DNA of 64,000 nt, taken from the NCBI GenBank assembly GCA_036898135.1, contig CM072515.1:16577411-16641410 (forward strand), read 5' to 3'. Position numbers and translations under genes: made by a program. The stretch comes from Oncomelania hupensis (taxonomy: Eukaryota > Mollusca > Gastropoda > Littorinimorpha > Pomatiopsidae). The notes beneath the pieces are model-generated. The model saw only the letters and a list, made by a program, of their open reading frames with translations. It was not told where the DNA came from and ran no database searches. This document shows positions 1 to 37,680 of this stretch, in pieces (positions within the stretch are counted from its first letter, which is position 1; each line of letters starts with the position of its first letter).

Positions 1-331
1 CGTGTAGATAAATCTACGAGATGACGAATTTTATCCTGATTGGCTGTAATTACATCACGCTAGAATGTTTGAACGTTCTCTAGAATATAGAAAAACTATA
101 TAAGTGATGCAATGTGTCTAAAAAGAAGTGAAAGTGGAAAAAGCGATTAAGCGATTTGTGATGCAGTTGTTGATGTATTCTGAATAAAGTTGGAAAACTT
201 CATATGACGACTCCTGCCTTGTTGCTGAGTGAACAGGTTGCATGGATAAACGAATCTGAGTTACACTTACCAGGATTCAACCATTGAGGCTGAATCAACT
301 ACTGATAAAAAACCACCAACACAGTGTAACA
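1..331 (+). repeat. Partial 5' LTR of an old Ty3/gypsy element
   Basis: The window opens inside an LTR. A TATA-like ACTATATAAG lies near 100, a TGAATAAAG poly(A)-type signal near 180, and the LTR ends GTGTAACA at 331. The primer-binding-type sequence TGGGGGTCAAGC follows at 335-346. The order of landmarks (TATA, AATAAA, GTTGCTGAGTGA, GATAAACGAAT) matches the LTR at 1447-2106, but many positions differ, so this copy is old or from another subfamily. Confidence 0.85.
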
Positions 332-2162
332 TTTTGGGGGTCAAGCATGATCTACGCCATAGCCAAGGGTTCAACTGCTACAACAAGCAAGTCAACGTTA
401 TGAGAGGCAGTCATCGAGAGTAGCCGCCAACGAGTTGCGTCGAGAGGGACCAACATACTGGGACTACATCCCAGATAGATTCGGGTTGACTGCAAGGGCG
501 TGTAGTCGCCGAAGAGTTGCTTCGTGAGCGAATAACAGAAAAGGGACTATGTGGCTGCCACAAGACTACTTCGAGGGAAAGTCTCGGAGCTACATCGCCA
601 GTTTTACAGGGAGCGATGAACGGACGTCGCATCTACTTCAGCACAGGAGCGTATACATCAACACCAGCGTGGTGCAGCGTTGCATACGACAAGGACAGAG
701 GGGCCTGCATCAGCAAAGAAGACTAGTGACAAGCATCAGCGCTACTGCAGAAAGCGTGCTGCTCTAGAACAATCTAGAAAAGTGCAGTGTAGTTAAGCAC
801 TTTCCAGAAATATGAAGATGGCTGACTTCTTGCAGAAAGGACTTGAACTGAATCTAAAAGGCAAGCAGCTGACGGAGTACGTCAAGTCTCAGAAGAGAAT
901 AAAAGAAAGAGTGCTCGAAGAGCAACGTTGGCATGAAGAAAGAAAATCAGAAGAACAGCGACAGCGTGAAAAAAAAGAATTAGAAGAACAGCGACGGCGT
1001 GAAGAAAGAGAATTAGAAGAACAGCGTCGCTGAGAAGAAATAGAATTAGAACAGAAACATCTAGAAATAGAAGAACAGCGTCGAGAAAGAGAAGAGCAGC
1101 ATCGCCGAGAAGAAGGAGAGTTCGAGCTGAAGCGTCTTGAAGCTGAGCATCAGTACCAGCTAGAGTTGGTGCGTATCCAAAACAATCAGCATGTGCCACA
1201 CGTTATCAGTGACCACAAAGCTCCAAAATTTCCAGCTTTCGTCGATGGAAAGGACCAGATCAACAGTTATCTAGCAAGATTCGAAAGGTTTACCGAAAGC
1301 TCTAACTGGCAAGACTGGTTATCTAGCTCAAGACCGAGCGATTCGATTAAGTGCACTTCTGACAGGGCAAGCACGCGAAGTTTACACCAGACTGTCGAAC
1401 GATGATGCCAAAAACTACGACGTCTTGAAAGAGGCTCTATTGCATTTGTTACGTTGAAACGCGCATGATGGTGCGTGTGAAATGCGCACGATATTATGTA
1501 TGAAGCGCGTGCAATGGCCGGCTTGCATGTGTGACGCGCGCGATAGATCTGTTCGTTTTATTTTGCAACTCATGCAGTAATAGAGTGTATTTATTTTTTA
1601 TTTGATTTTGCGTTGTTATTAGTAGAGGCTGTGTGTAACGTTAGTGTTTTTAGTTGGTCGATATTATTTGAGAAGTTTTGAGAATTGGTTGTTTACTATC
1701 GATCGAAGCGTATGGATTGTTCTGTTGGTTACCATGGAAGCTTCCATTCCAGATAGGGTTGTGTCACGTGATGATGAAATTAATTTGATTGGTTGTGGTG
1801 TTCCATGTAGGATATTCTCGTTTGTTCCCGAGAATGTAGAGACTATATAAGCGCCGCACTGTTTTAAAAGGGTGTGTGGATGTTGTTGATAGTGAGTTGG
1901 AAAGTAAAAAGTTGAGTTGAGAATTGTATGCAGATGTTGATGTGTGCTGAATAAAAGTGGAAAACTTCACACGAAGATTTAGACTTGTTGCTGAGTGAGC
2001 ATGCTCCGTGGATAAACGAATATGAGTTACACACCTATCAGGGATCCAAGCATCGGGGCTGAATCAAATACTGATAGAAAACACCAACATCATATCGATT
2101 GTAACAGCATTGCTACAGCTTCACAAAGAAGGGCTATCGTAAATGCTTCCGTGAATGCCGGT
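332..2162 (+). pseudogene. Decayed gypsy leader and gag fragment, split by a solo LTR
   Basis: The leader (332-811) matches, in opposite orientation, the leader of the element at 8243-14015. A gag-like reading starts at 812 with MKMADFLQKGLELNLKGKQL and runs into the same Glu/Arg-rich coiled coil as the intact gag, but an in-frame stop ends it at 1031-1033. Gag homology resumes as fragments (around 1166-1405: FPAFVDGKDQINSYLARFER). At 1447 an unrelated insertion, the solo LTR, interrupts it, and gag continues after 2106 through GAGAATGCCGG-type sequence near 2160, where similarity stops. The 3' end of the element is not present downstream. This is a dead copy of the Gmr1-like family described for 8243-14015. 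Confidence 0.85.
1447..2106 (+). repeat. Solo LTR with 5-bp target duplication GCATT
   Basis: A 660-bp LTR starts TGTTACGTTGAAACGCG and ends GATTGTAACA. It carries ACTATATAAG near 1842 and TGAATAAAAG near 1948. GCATT at 1442-1446 is repeated at 2107-2111. Gag sequence of the host element reads continuously once the LTR and one GCATT are removed, so this is an independent insertion reduced to a solo LTR, not the 3' LTR of the element around it. Confidence 0.88.
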
Positions 2163-5002
2163 GTAGCAGGCCAGATTATACCCCGCCTCAAGTATACCCA
2201 GGGTATAAACTGGCCTAGCCCATACTATACCCCTGCCCAATTCCTTAGAGTTCACTGCAGTTCTGTCTTTAATTCATGCGGAAGACCTAGTTTGTGTTGC
2301 ACTGGAAAGTTTCAGTTAGCTTGTAATTTATTGCATATATACGGAAGAAGTAGGAGGTAACACATATCACATTAAAATGGATAGTGAATCTCAAATAGCT
2401 CATACAGAACAGTACCACAGAGATAAATTAAACTCTTTATGCCGATTGGTGGAGAAAGATCGGCCACTCTCTCGATCCTTCTCAAGTGTAATGGATACCT
2501 GCACTATACAAAACTATGTCATCATCATCACAATCATTATCATCATCACCATTATCATCATCATCTGTGAGTACTATTTATTTATTCAGACAAACAAGAC
2601 ACGAATAAAACACCTTCTCATACACACTTTTTGTCTGTCTGTATATTTATTCGTATTTTTCTCACATGCACATAAAATGCAAATACATGATTTTGCTTAT
2701 TGTTGGTCTTTGTCCTGCATGGATCGTAAAATGATTGTAAACTTTGTATGTGTTTTGCTTTGTTTTCAGTAATCAGTATTTCTTTACTGCACCTTGCAGT
2801 CTTTGTAGCGTGTGTGAATTCTGCATTATTGTATCTTATCAGTTTTCCGCACTGATTTCTTCTACTTGTAACTTTGTTATGTGTTTATTATGTTCAAGCG
2901 TGCTTTATATCATGCGCATGCTTGTTTTTCTTTCTTTATGAAAACTGTATGTGTTGTACATAGCTGTATATATACAACTCACGTATATTATCAGGGGCAT
3001 ACGTGTTTCTCTATACCTAATCATTGTTCTTGCAATTGTCTTTTAACACTTTCACAGAGACAGTCATGTTTTTCATTCTTCACTGTAAACAGAATTGTAC
3101 ATTATAATATTGGGTTTCTGTAAAACATATTTTAATACGAGCACATAATTTATATAATTCTGCTTTTCAACACAGTTTCTTTTCTTTTTTTCTTTTCCTT
3201 CATAAAGCCAATTAAACTAGTCTTCTTCTCACAGTTGTTGTTCATGCACTTCATAGCGAAACACCTTGGGATGTTATCAACAAGACCTTACTTGTCAGTA
3301 TACAGTGGCAAGTACCAGTAGGCCTGCTTGAGAAGGCTGCTTATGTACTGCTATAAAATTTCCCTTGTGCCTGTGGCTGTGTCAGCGGCTTGAAAACTTT
3401 CCCTACCCCCAATTCTTTAAGGTGGGCGAAGATATTTATAGCTTGCCCGGCTGGGTTGGCCTCAAAATCTGAAAAGCTTTGTTTTAGTCGCCGTGATATA
3501 AACATTTTAACTTTAGATACACAATTCCAAGGGCAGAACAGTTATGTGGTATATCCCATGTACTGACATCCCAATGCTTGTAGCTTCTGTTGTTCTGAGC
3601 TTAAACGTCAAACTATTGCATTCCACTTCCAGTTCAAAGTTTAATTTACACATACGTTATTCACAGTGGACTGACTGTAAGCACACTAAAAGAAGTCATG
3701 CTTATAAGTTACTTGTCAGAGGAGTAGTAGCCATCAGTCCTCAAAGTCTTCACAAGTCTATAGAACAAATAGATAGTGTGTCAAGTTACCCTTGATCACA
3801 CCTTATTGCAGAATAACTGCTGATCAACAATAAGTCCATTGCTGATTGCCTCAAATGTGAGGGTGAGAACACTGATGAGCTCTGGATTCAGGAGGTGGTG
3901 CCAGTTGAAAATCTGCTCAACTGACTCGGACCACGACAGAGATTACCTGCCAACATACAAAATACATTGTATGAGTTCAACAAAACCAGTAAAAGAATAC
4001 AAATTAAAAGGAAAGATTATATGTTAATCTTTTGTAAAAATGGTGAGTATTTAATTTTATACAGGGTGAAGAAACAAACATTACTTCTTATGAAGTACTT
4101 CTAGTTGCAGCAAAAATTTCTCTGTCATCTGCTGAGGTTCCACCTTTTGTGGTCGATCACATTCTGCATGCTATCATCTTGGTCTGGAAAACAACAAACC
4201 ACTGATTGTAATTTTCTATAAATTGGCAAGAAAAAAAATGTGATTCACTGATTTTTGGACTTTACACAAAGTTTATCAAAACATAAATTAGAAGTATTTA
4301 CTTCCAACTCTCATAAGGTAATAGTATTACTAAAGGAACAAACAAAAATATATTTTAAAAAGTACCATCTCGGCATCTGCTCATTTGCTATAAGTGGACA
4401 TCATCTGTACATATCAAACAAAAAGAAAAGCTGTATGTTCGATTTATTTATATGATGTTGTACTAAAGGCCTGTTTACTTTCCATTTCAGTTTGACTAAT
4501 AAGCCATTTTGTCCCCAAAGTTTGCTTTTTATTTAAAATTAAAATGTCTAATTTTAGAGCTCATGTTACCTGTCAATGTGTCATGAGAAACAAATTAGTA
4601 ACCACACTAGTTTGATGGACAACAAAACTCGGCTTAACTGAGGAAGGAGGGATGGTGTTGTTTCACTATAGTAGGCATAGTCTTGAACTTTCAGTTTCAG
4701 CAAGGGAATAATTATTCTGTTAATATTAATTATATCCTTAAAAAAACAACAGCTGAGAAGCAAAAACCATCGGAGTAATAACTCAAGTTTTGTTTGATAT
4801 AAATAGATCACATGTATGGAGAAAGGCAAAAATAACTTAAATAATTTCTCGGGCACTTCATTTCAACACCCAACACAAAATGACACAGCACAAACAACGA
4901 TAACTGAAATACAAATTACGCACTCCAAATGCTAAATTCCGCAAAATGGTTTGGCAAATCAATTTTTAAAAATTCCATAAACAGGATTACATGCACACTT
5001 AC
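2163..5002. other. Unassigned AT-rich DNA
   Basis: No recognised gene. A CAT-triplet microsatellite lies near 2520-2570. On the - strand an exon-like piece (4183-4144, acceptor TTTTCCAG and donor AAAAG/GTGG) would be phase-compatible with the candidate first exon at 5054-5003, but the reading soon meets stops. Another open stretch on the - strand at about 3940-3800 could not be joined to it in frame. I see nothing else. Confidence 0.4.
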
Positions 5003-5054
5003 CAAGGATAGATTTTATTTTTTCCACAAATTGCCTCAAAATGTGCGTCGCCAT
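5003..5054 (-). CDS. Candidate first coding exon of an unknown - strand gene
   Basis: An ATG at 5054-5052 in good context (GCGATGG) opens MATHILRQFVEKIKSIL and ends in phase 1 at a strong donor, CTTG/GTAAGT, at 5003/5002. The second piece would be 4183-4144 (QDDSMQNVIDHK), phase-compatible, but I could not extend it and no protein family is recognised. If real, the gene would be head-to-head with TIGAR, about 2.2 kb apart. It may be chance. Confidence 0.22.
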
Positions 5055-5594
5055 CGCTTCAGTTGAACACTCACCATGACTCGCGAGCAGCACAAAAGAT
5101 TTGAACGGTTTTGAAGGTGGTCGGTTGTGATTCGGTTGTGATTCGCTTACGCTTTGCAACCATGAATATTTGACGGAAACTTCCATATTTGTGGACCATG
5201 GGACTTTCTAGTGCATCTTTTATGACTATGATCGACTGGTTAGTTTTTGAGTTACAAAAGGTTAAAGTTGGGCAATTTTTCAATGTCCATGCCTCAAAGC
5301 GACCATTGATTAAATTGAAAAAATAACCACTCAAGAAAGGAAAGGGACTCTTTCTTCAGCAGTCGACACTATTTCCATTATTTGAATAAAGCCATATTAG
5401 GGAATACTTAAACCAAAGAAACACACCACAGAAGGTGTGAGGGGAGGAGGCAATGGCAGCTGCGTCACAGCTGGCCGAAACTCTGGAGATAGAGTATTTG
5501 CAAACCACACACAAACATGAATACCATGCAAAATAATGGTAAATGTCGGAAATTAAAATGTTGGTACTCCAGCAGAGAACTGACATTCTCGTGT

Positions 5595-5957
5595 AGTTTA
5601 GTTTAGTTTAGTTTAGTTTGGAGGGACTTGTATAAGCCTCGCGGCTTTTTGAATGTCCCTTTTATTTTGGGCATTTTTACTTGTCCGGTTCCATTTGCGG
5701 TTGTTAGGGGAATACTAAAGATAGTTTGCTAATTAGTCATCATACTCAAATTTTGATTTCTGTATGGAAATTACCTTTTCCAGAAGATTTTTAAAAGTGT
5801 TCAGGTTGTTAGCTCTTTTAGTATCAACTGGCAATTTATTCCATATGGGCGCAACTCTGTAGGAGAATGAGTATTTTCTTTTGTTTGTGCGGCAATGTCT
5901 TATAAGAATATTGTCCTGTGAGTTTCTTGTTCTAGAGTTAGTATTCAACTGAAACAA
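5595..5957 (-). pseudogene. CR1/L2-like LINE 3' end (RT C-terminal remnant)
   Basis: Reading on the - strand from 5957, the segment has the layout found at the C-terminus of many non-LTR retrotransposon polyproteins: an aromatic block (YSFSYRVAPIWNKLPVD) followed by FKNLLEKV. It ends in a short pentanucleotide repeat, (TTTAG)n on the + strand at about 5597-5617, which is the usual LINE 3' tail. The reverse transcriptase core is absent, so this is a 5'-truncated dead copy. Confidence 0.75.
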
Positions 5958-7209
5958 AGTGTAGGACTAGTGTGACTGCCGCTATCTAGATATTTGATTA
6001 CATGATTTTTTTCATGTGGCACTGATCTTAATCATTGCCAACAATTCTGTGTGTACAGAAAGCCTGAAACATTCTTCAAAACTTTATCTGATATTGTGAT
6101 AAAGTTACAAACAAATAAATAAAATAAAGAAGTAAATGCACTTACAGTTTTTAAAAACGCATCAAAAGTGGCTTCAAAATCATCATTTGAAAGTCTGCGT
6201 GCCATGTTCTTTCTACTTCCATTCAAATCATTTGTCTATGATTCTGCATATGTCTCTTGATACACGACTCACGAGACATTCATTATTTTACTTGATCATA
6301 CTGCAGAGCTGAGTGGTGTGGAGGGAAAAGAATCATTCAAAATGTACAGACACATTAAAACAATGGAGAAACCAGAGTCTGTCAGCAAGATATTCTTTGT
6401 TATGCTTTGAAACACAACATCACACAAACTAAAATTGCAGTAATAAATGTGGCCTTCAACACCAAATATAAACTAAAATGTTTCACACCCGAAACTGGCA
6501 GAGACTTGTTTACTGTCGTTGCTGTAAGATACATTTACCTCCCTTGTCATGTACCTTTTTCGTTTTCCAGCTCAAAAGATTTATTTACTAAAAACGAAAA
6601 GTCTGAGAGGCAAATATAAGAAACGAAAATACGCACAAAAAAACAACACAAAATGAAAGTTTAATAATGAGGGAATAAATAAAATAATTTACTGAAGTAA
6701 TAATATATTTAAATGAACATATGAAAGAAGAAATGAGTGTCAAACACTCGAATTAAACTAAAGTAGGCCTACACTTTTCGTGTCTTCACGTGTCTATTCG
6801 GAGGAAGTAGTCGGCCTAAAAGGTATTTTACATACACTAAATTTCAAGCTATTCTAACATTTAGCTTTTTTCTGGCATAGCAATTATTTTTATGTAGAAA
6901 TATTTTAACAGAAACTATACTTCAATCTTTTGGTATACTTGTTTAGAAAAACGCGTTTTGGATATTGAGATTATGTGGAAACAAATACCTCAAAGTCCAT
7001 GAAAGTCATGAAAAAAGGTATTGGTAGTTATTTTTACAGCACCCAATGAAATCCATACTAACATTGGGTAATCCCACGAACGCCTGAGGGGAAAATAAGG
7101 CCAAACTAAACTATAGTATAGTGTCTGAGTCCTGAGCTGTCTGGAAAGTTGGCTGTCTCTTCCAAATTATGCTGCTGACTTCAGTGCCATTTTCGCAAAA
7201 CATAAGACC
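5958..7209. other. Upstream flank of TIGAR, no gene recognised
   Basis: AT-rich DNA without a supported gene. The last 120 bases before the TIGAR ATG should include its promoter and 5' UTR. A TATA-like ACTATAGTATAG lies at about 7110-7121, but the transcription start cannot be set from sequence alone. Confidence 0.35.
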
Positions 7210-31986
<24,777 letters not shown>

Positions 31987-33530
31987 GGCAAGTACTGTCT
32001 TAGCCCTGAAGTTACTCTTTTCTAATTCTGATAGTATTTGTTGTACTTGAAAGCATTTTAAAACAAATTCTGTTGAAACAGTAATTGCTACTACAAAAAG
32101 TGTCTGCTCAGTAGGAGACAAAAACCTTGTTTTTTTCAACACAAGAAGTTAGTTTTTTGCCTAAAAAGAAAGAACTGGAGTTAATGATAACATAGATACG
32201 TTGGGAGTGTTTGAAAAGATTATCTCCCTTCTTCGGCTGCCAGTAGTTTCACATCGGAGGTTTTATCACATTTTTTTTGTTCTCTGTTTATAAATTAGTT
32301 GTGAAAATTTAGTCAGAAGTGTAGTTAGTATATTTTGAAATGAAAAACAAGAGAAATAATAGTGGAAATCTTGTGTTACATTGTGTTGATTTGTGAAAGA
32401 AGCAGAGAGATAAGTGTTGGCTTACAAACATATGAATTTATAATGCTGTACTCAAATTCACGATATATATATTTTTTATTTTATATATATATATTTCTTT
32501 GTATTATAAAAATAAGTTCAAAAATGGAAAAAATAAATCTTTAATGTGTTTTTGTTTTATAGCTCGTGAGGAATTGAATTTATAAAGTATAATTATTATA
32601 GTTGTGACTCGTTCATAAGTGATAAACGTGAACTTTGTGTATTGCATTAAAAAACACATAGACAATGGTTGACATGTTTTTTGTATTGAGTATATGAAAG
32701 ATTTTTGCACTCTGTTGCGCCTGCACATGTGTACTTTGTGTTTGTGTGCAGGTGTGTGTGAACTGTGATTGCATGTGTGTGCATGTTTTTGTGTGTATGT
32801 GTGTATAACCTGCATGCATGTGCATAATATATGTGTGTTGCTATATTACAGAAAGTTTCTGTAAAGAACTATCATGATTTGTACATTGCACATGTAGATA
32901 TTTTAAACTAACGCACATAGAAAATGTGATTTGCGGACACTGTTGATTTGATTTTGAGTCATGATTATATTGTGAAATGTGGTTTCTGCACAGTGTATGA
33001 AATACGTTGTGAAGTATGTAAAATATAATGACATTATAATTGTTATAGATAATTATTACAAAATGTTTCTGCTATTTCTGCTCTCTGTTATCTTTTTCAG
33101 AGAAAATTAGCAAGTAAAACTAAAAGGCATTTGATTCAGCTAGTCTGAAAAATGAAATACTATCATCTTATCAACATTGTTGTTTCAATATTCCTGTTAA
33201 CTTAAAGCATGTATTGATGTCCTATGTAACTGTGCTACCCATATTTTAATATTTTATTTTATTTTTTGAACTCTTTTAAATATTTGTAAACATTATGAGT
33301 AATAGACAAGAATCCCAAGTTAATATTTGACTGAACCTCATCACTAATGCTTTTACCATTGTGAAGCAGAATTAATCTATAACTATAATAACTAAAGCCG
33401 TAAAGGAAAAGGGGTGCTGAAAATGAAAGCCAGAATTTTCAGCTGGACCTGCAAACCAGCAATACAGCCAAAGCACAAGGATAACGATCGCATAAACTGA
33501 AGCTGAAATAGTCTGCACATAATATGAAGA
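31987..33530 (+). other. TIGAR: TIGAR 3' UTR and flank
   Basis: AT-rich DNA with no further coding exon. AATAAA-type signals occur several times (for example 32531-32536), so the cleavage site cannot be fixed. A TG-rich run lies at about 32740-32810. Confidence 0.5.
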
Positions 33531-33532
33531 GC

Positions 33533-33604
33533 TGCACCCTTCAGTGAAATTTGATAAAACTTCACCTAGGAAAAATGGGATGAATATGGAGAGGAAAAGT
33601 TGCC

Positions 33605-33648
<44 letters not shown>

Positions 33649-33777
33649 TTTTTATAACATTTATAAGAATATTTGGAGGGGAAAAGTTGACTAAATAATA
33701 ATAATAATAGTTTTTTTATAACATCTATAAGAATATATATATATATAAAATATATATTCTTATAAATGTTATAAAAA

Positions 33778-33840
<63 letters not shown>

Positions 33841-33928
33841 TATTTATTTATTATATAGGCAACTTTTCCTCTCCATATTCATCCCATTTTCCTAGGTGAA
33901 GTTTTATCAAATTTCACTGAAGGGTGCA
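33533..33928. repeat. Foldback element of about 400 bp
   Basis: Arms of about 80 bp (33533-33612 and 33849-33928) are inverted copies with one indel; they start TGCACCCTTCAGTGAAATTT. Inner arms with TTATAACATTTATAAGAATA and its complement (about 33650-33672, 33752-33775), (AAT)n and (ATT)n tracts complete a nearly continuous hairpin. Confidence 0.88.
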
Positions 33929-34828
33929 ACTTTTCATATATATTATGGCAACTTAATTAACTTTGTCAGAAAGTCAAGTATATCTATAGAAACACTTCAA
34001 ACAGAGATAGAGGCTGCACATTTTGGGTCACCCACACTATTTCTTACTAGTGTTCGGTGAAGAGACCAGGGCTTTCAGCACCCTTGCTAAAAAGCAGAAG
34101 GTAATGATCAGCACTATGTATGGTCAGCTTACTCTTACAACATTCCAAAAACGGCTCTAAAACATTTTACGCAGCTTCTGATTTACTCTCATGCATAGCA
34201 ATGTAAGTCTGTGTACTCACCCCTTCTCCCCCCCCCCCCCCTCTTCCCTAAAAGAAAAAATCCATATTTTTGCAAATCTGTGCGAGATGAGTCCTAAATA
34301 ATCCAAAAATGACATATTAACAAAATGTCATTCTGTCGTCTGCCGTCTGTTCACGAGACCTCATAAATGATCAGTGAATGAATGACTTCACGTCAAGGTC
34401 ACATGGTCAACAAATGTTGGTCAAAAAATGACAATTTTTCACAAAATTTCACTTTTACAAAAAAAATCTAGGTTATTAATATTGAACTTTTGATTCTTTG
34501 ATGCATGATAGGTATCAATGAGACACACATACTTTAAAATTTGGTCAACCTCACTCCAATGTCAAGGTCACTGAAGCTGTCAAAAGTCAGTTACTAGTTA
34601 GTATGAGTACTTTGAAGTAACCTTGACCCTAAACTATGAAGTCCAAACTTGTTGTATTTAGAGATGATAGATTGATCTTTCATGTATCTTCTGTTGTTTT
34701 TTTGGCCTTGATCGTAAAGGTCAAGGTAATTTTAGGCCTTGCAGAAGCATTTTTTAAAAAAGGTCATATTACATTGGAATGTTTGTTTATTTAACCCCAT
34801 AATATGCAACAACTGGGTTAATGGGTTA

Positions 34829-37680
34829 TAATAATAATAATAAATGTAGATTTATATAGCGCCGCATCACAGCCACAAGTGGCTATGCTCTCCGAGCTTG
34901 ACACATTCATACACCATTTATACTACACAACAACAGTAGGTATATAAAGTCTGAATAAATTCACTAAAAATGTACAACATAATGTTAAAAACATTCAATA
35001 AAAATATTACATTGAAAAACATAAAAAGGCAACTAATACTATTAGTATTATTAACTTGTAAAAGGCAAACAACACTTATAACAATTATAAAAAGCGAACA
35101 CCATTAAAAAGCGAACAGCATTGCACGTGCATGGAGCGCCACGACATGTGTGCATACTAGACTGATGATGAGATTAATTCGTGTGTGTTATTGAGAAGGA
35201 GCTATAGAAGGTGTTTATGGAAAAGATATGTTTTGAGTTGTCGTTTAAACGCTTGTTGTGTTTGCGCATGGCAGATATTGTGTGGAAGGGAATTCCATTG
35301 AGTGGATGCACAGAAAGCAAAGGTGCGTTCTCCATAGGATTTTGTTTTGACAAGTGGGATGATGAATGTGCGTTGGTCTGATGCGGAACGGAGCTGTCTG
35401 CGTGGTACGTAGGCAGAGGTGCCTACCGTACGTGCTGGCGCGTATTTTTACGAATTTTCAACATAAAATACGACAATATGAGCAATTCCTTAAAAATACG
35501 CATTTTCGTGGTGTTCCCCAAAAAAATTTTTTTGGCACTGATTTTATATATGTTCCGATCTGCTATTTCCTTTACTTGCTGACCCTAGAGCGCATGCGCA
35601 AAAGTGAAATCTCGTGCGTGAGAGGTAGTGCGAGACTTTGTATCCACCATTGTGCTAAACATGGTGTCGCGAAAGCATTTACACGAGAGTGACTATGAGA
35701 GCGAGTCTGAAGAAAAGCGGTGTAAGGCTGCAAGTAAGCAAAAAGCGCGACAACATTTCTTACGCGAATACCAAGAACGTTTTTGAGGAATAGTCGAATC
35801 TTCGAAAAAAGTTCATTATGCTCACTGCAACAAAGAGTTCAGCATTGCTCTGAATATGACATTCAGCGACACTTAGATTAGGTATTACGGACGAACATTT
35901 TATTTTGGTTCAGGATGTTTTATTTTGTTTTTATTATATAGTACACACTATATAGAAGATTAAAAAAGAATTTAAATTGTTAAAATCGGTCAATATTAAG
36001 GCACTTATTTAACTGTTCAAAGTGGGTAACCCTCGCATAAAAATAAAACGCGTTTTTCCCAAAAGTGGTTCAGGTGTCTAAAATTAATACAAAGTGCATA
36101 AAAAGGCACTGTATTTACACAACAAAATGCAGAACACTCTAGTATTCTCAGAAAACAAAAAGTGTTGCCAGTTTCAGCAGAATATACGAAAATAATGATG
36201 CATTTATATATATTCATAATTCATATTAATTAATTGTTGGACAATGTGAAAATCTTTTGAGGGGGTTATGGAGTAAAATACAACACAAAAAATAATATAT
36301 TAGTGTGCATTTGTGACCATAACTTGTTAAGTTCTATATTATTTTGTTTCATGAGGATTAAAATGGTGAGCTGGAATTAGTATGAATTGATGTTTTGTGA
36401 ATGTGGCAGTTTTCATGACAATAATTCTTTGATCAAATGTTGCGAGTTGCGCGAAATCTGACATTACACAAAATACACATTTTTCATGCCGCCAGTACAC
36501 AAATGGTCAGACTGGGGGGTAGGCACCTCTGCGTAGGGAATGAGCATGTCAGAAAAGTATGCAGGGGAAGTGCCGAAGAAAAAGTTGAAGCAGAGTGTGG
36601 AAAGTTTATATTCTATACGTGCAGATATGGGCAACCAGTGCAAGGAACGTAGTAGGGGACAAGCTAGGCGTGCAGCTGCATTTTGTACTTTTTGAAGTTT
36701 GTAGAGATCTTGTAAGAAGAGAATTGCAGTAATCCAGTTTTGAAAGATCAAAAAAGCAAACTAAGATGATCGTGGTTTGTTGTGAAAGACAAGAGCGAAT
36801 AGAACTGATTTTGGGAAGTTCAAAATCTGCAGATTTACGTGTGTTGGAGATGTGAGTGTCAAGAGATGTGTCGGATGTCATAATGAATCCTAGGTTACCA
36901 GCAGAGGTGCTGAAAGGAACGTCGGAATTGCCAATTTGTATTGAGTGTGGTTCACCATCTGAAAGAATTGTGCTCTTTTTCTTGATTAACAGTGCTTCAG
37001 CCTTGTCATCTTTCAAGCATAGTTTATTTTCTATCATCCATGACTTGATATAAAACGCACAGGTCTGAATGCCTTGGACAGTGGTTGTGACTTCAGAAAG
37101 AGGACAGGATTTTTGAAGTTGCGTGTCGTCAGCATATGATTGATTAGGAATAGAATGAGATTGGATCAGAGACAACAAAGGTTTGGTGTACAAAATGAAA
37201 AGAATGGGGCCTAAAACAGATCCTTGGGGAACTCCATAAGAAAGAATTGCAGGTGCGGACAACTGGCCATCGACTAGCACGGTCTGGGTCCGACCAATCA
37301 GGTATGACTCAAACCATGCCAGCGCTGACCCAGAGATGCCGTACAGATTTTGGAGGCGTTGAAGAAGCGTAATATGATCGATCGTATCAAACGCTGCTGA
37401 GAGATCAAGGAGAGTGAGGAAGGACACGTCACCACCATCCAAGGCATACAGAATGTCATTCATAATCTTGAGCAGTGCGGTTTCAGTGCTGTGAGAAGGC
37501 ATATAGGCAGACTGAGTGTGTGGAATAAGGTCGTGATGGGTCAGATAGGAAAGAAGTTGTTTCAAGGCAAGCTTTTCGAGTACTTTGGACAAAAAAATGA
37601 GATTTGAGACTGGCCTATAACTCTTGAGCGTGTTGGAATCTAATGAGGGTTTCTTCAAGAGGGGTTTGACTATGGCAGTT
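34829..37680 (-). pseudogene. 5'-truncated CR1/Jockey-like LINE, interrupted by a TIR element
   Basis: From 37680 on the - strand: KTAIVKPLLKKPSLDSN (RT start), SYRPVSNL, LLDLSAAFDTIDH, YGVPQGSVLGPILF, then the catalytic SYADDTQL. After RSLHWLPISARIEYKLSTLC the frame meets the TIR element 35414-36531 and resumes beyond it with TKSYGERTFAFCASTQWNSL and FKRQLKTYLFHKHLL, ending at a stop near 35201. The 3' UTR ends in an AAT microsatellite at 34829. A clipped frame and scattered stops show it is dead. The 5' end lies inside RT, as usual for LINE insertions. Confidence 0.88.
35414..36531 (+). mobile_element. hAT-like TIR element with a BED-finger remnant, CAGAGGTGCCTACC termini
   Basis: Perfect 14-bp termini at 35414-35427 and 36518-36531. 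The 6-bp target duplication CGTAGG is at 35408-35413 and 36532-36537. Inside, an ATG at 35660 opens MVSRKHLHESDYESESEEKR; after a stop the same frame continues KKVHYAHCNKEFSIAL, which resembles a BED-type zinc finger (one Cys replaced). The rest of a transposase is absent. It sits in the LINE at 34829-37680. Confidence 0.75.

Noticed and set aside
1..2106. A small non-autonomous LTR element bounded by 1-331 and 1447-2106
   Set aside because: The second LTR has its own GCATT duplication inside gag and no polypurine tract before it, so the two LTRs belong to separate insertions.
2377..2772. 131-codon + strand frame with an Ile-rich stretch
   Set aside because: Built on a CAT/ATC microsatellite; no family similarity and no splice support.
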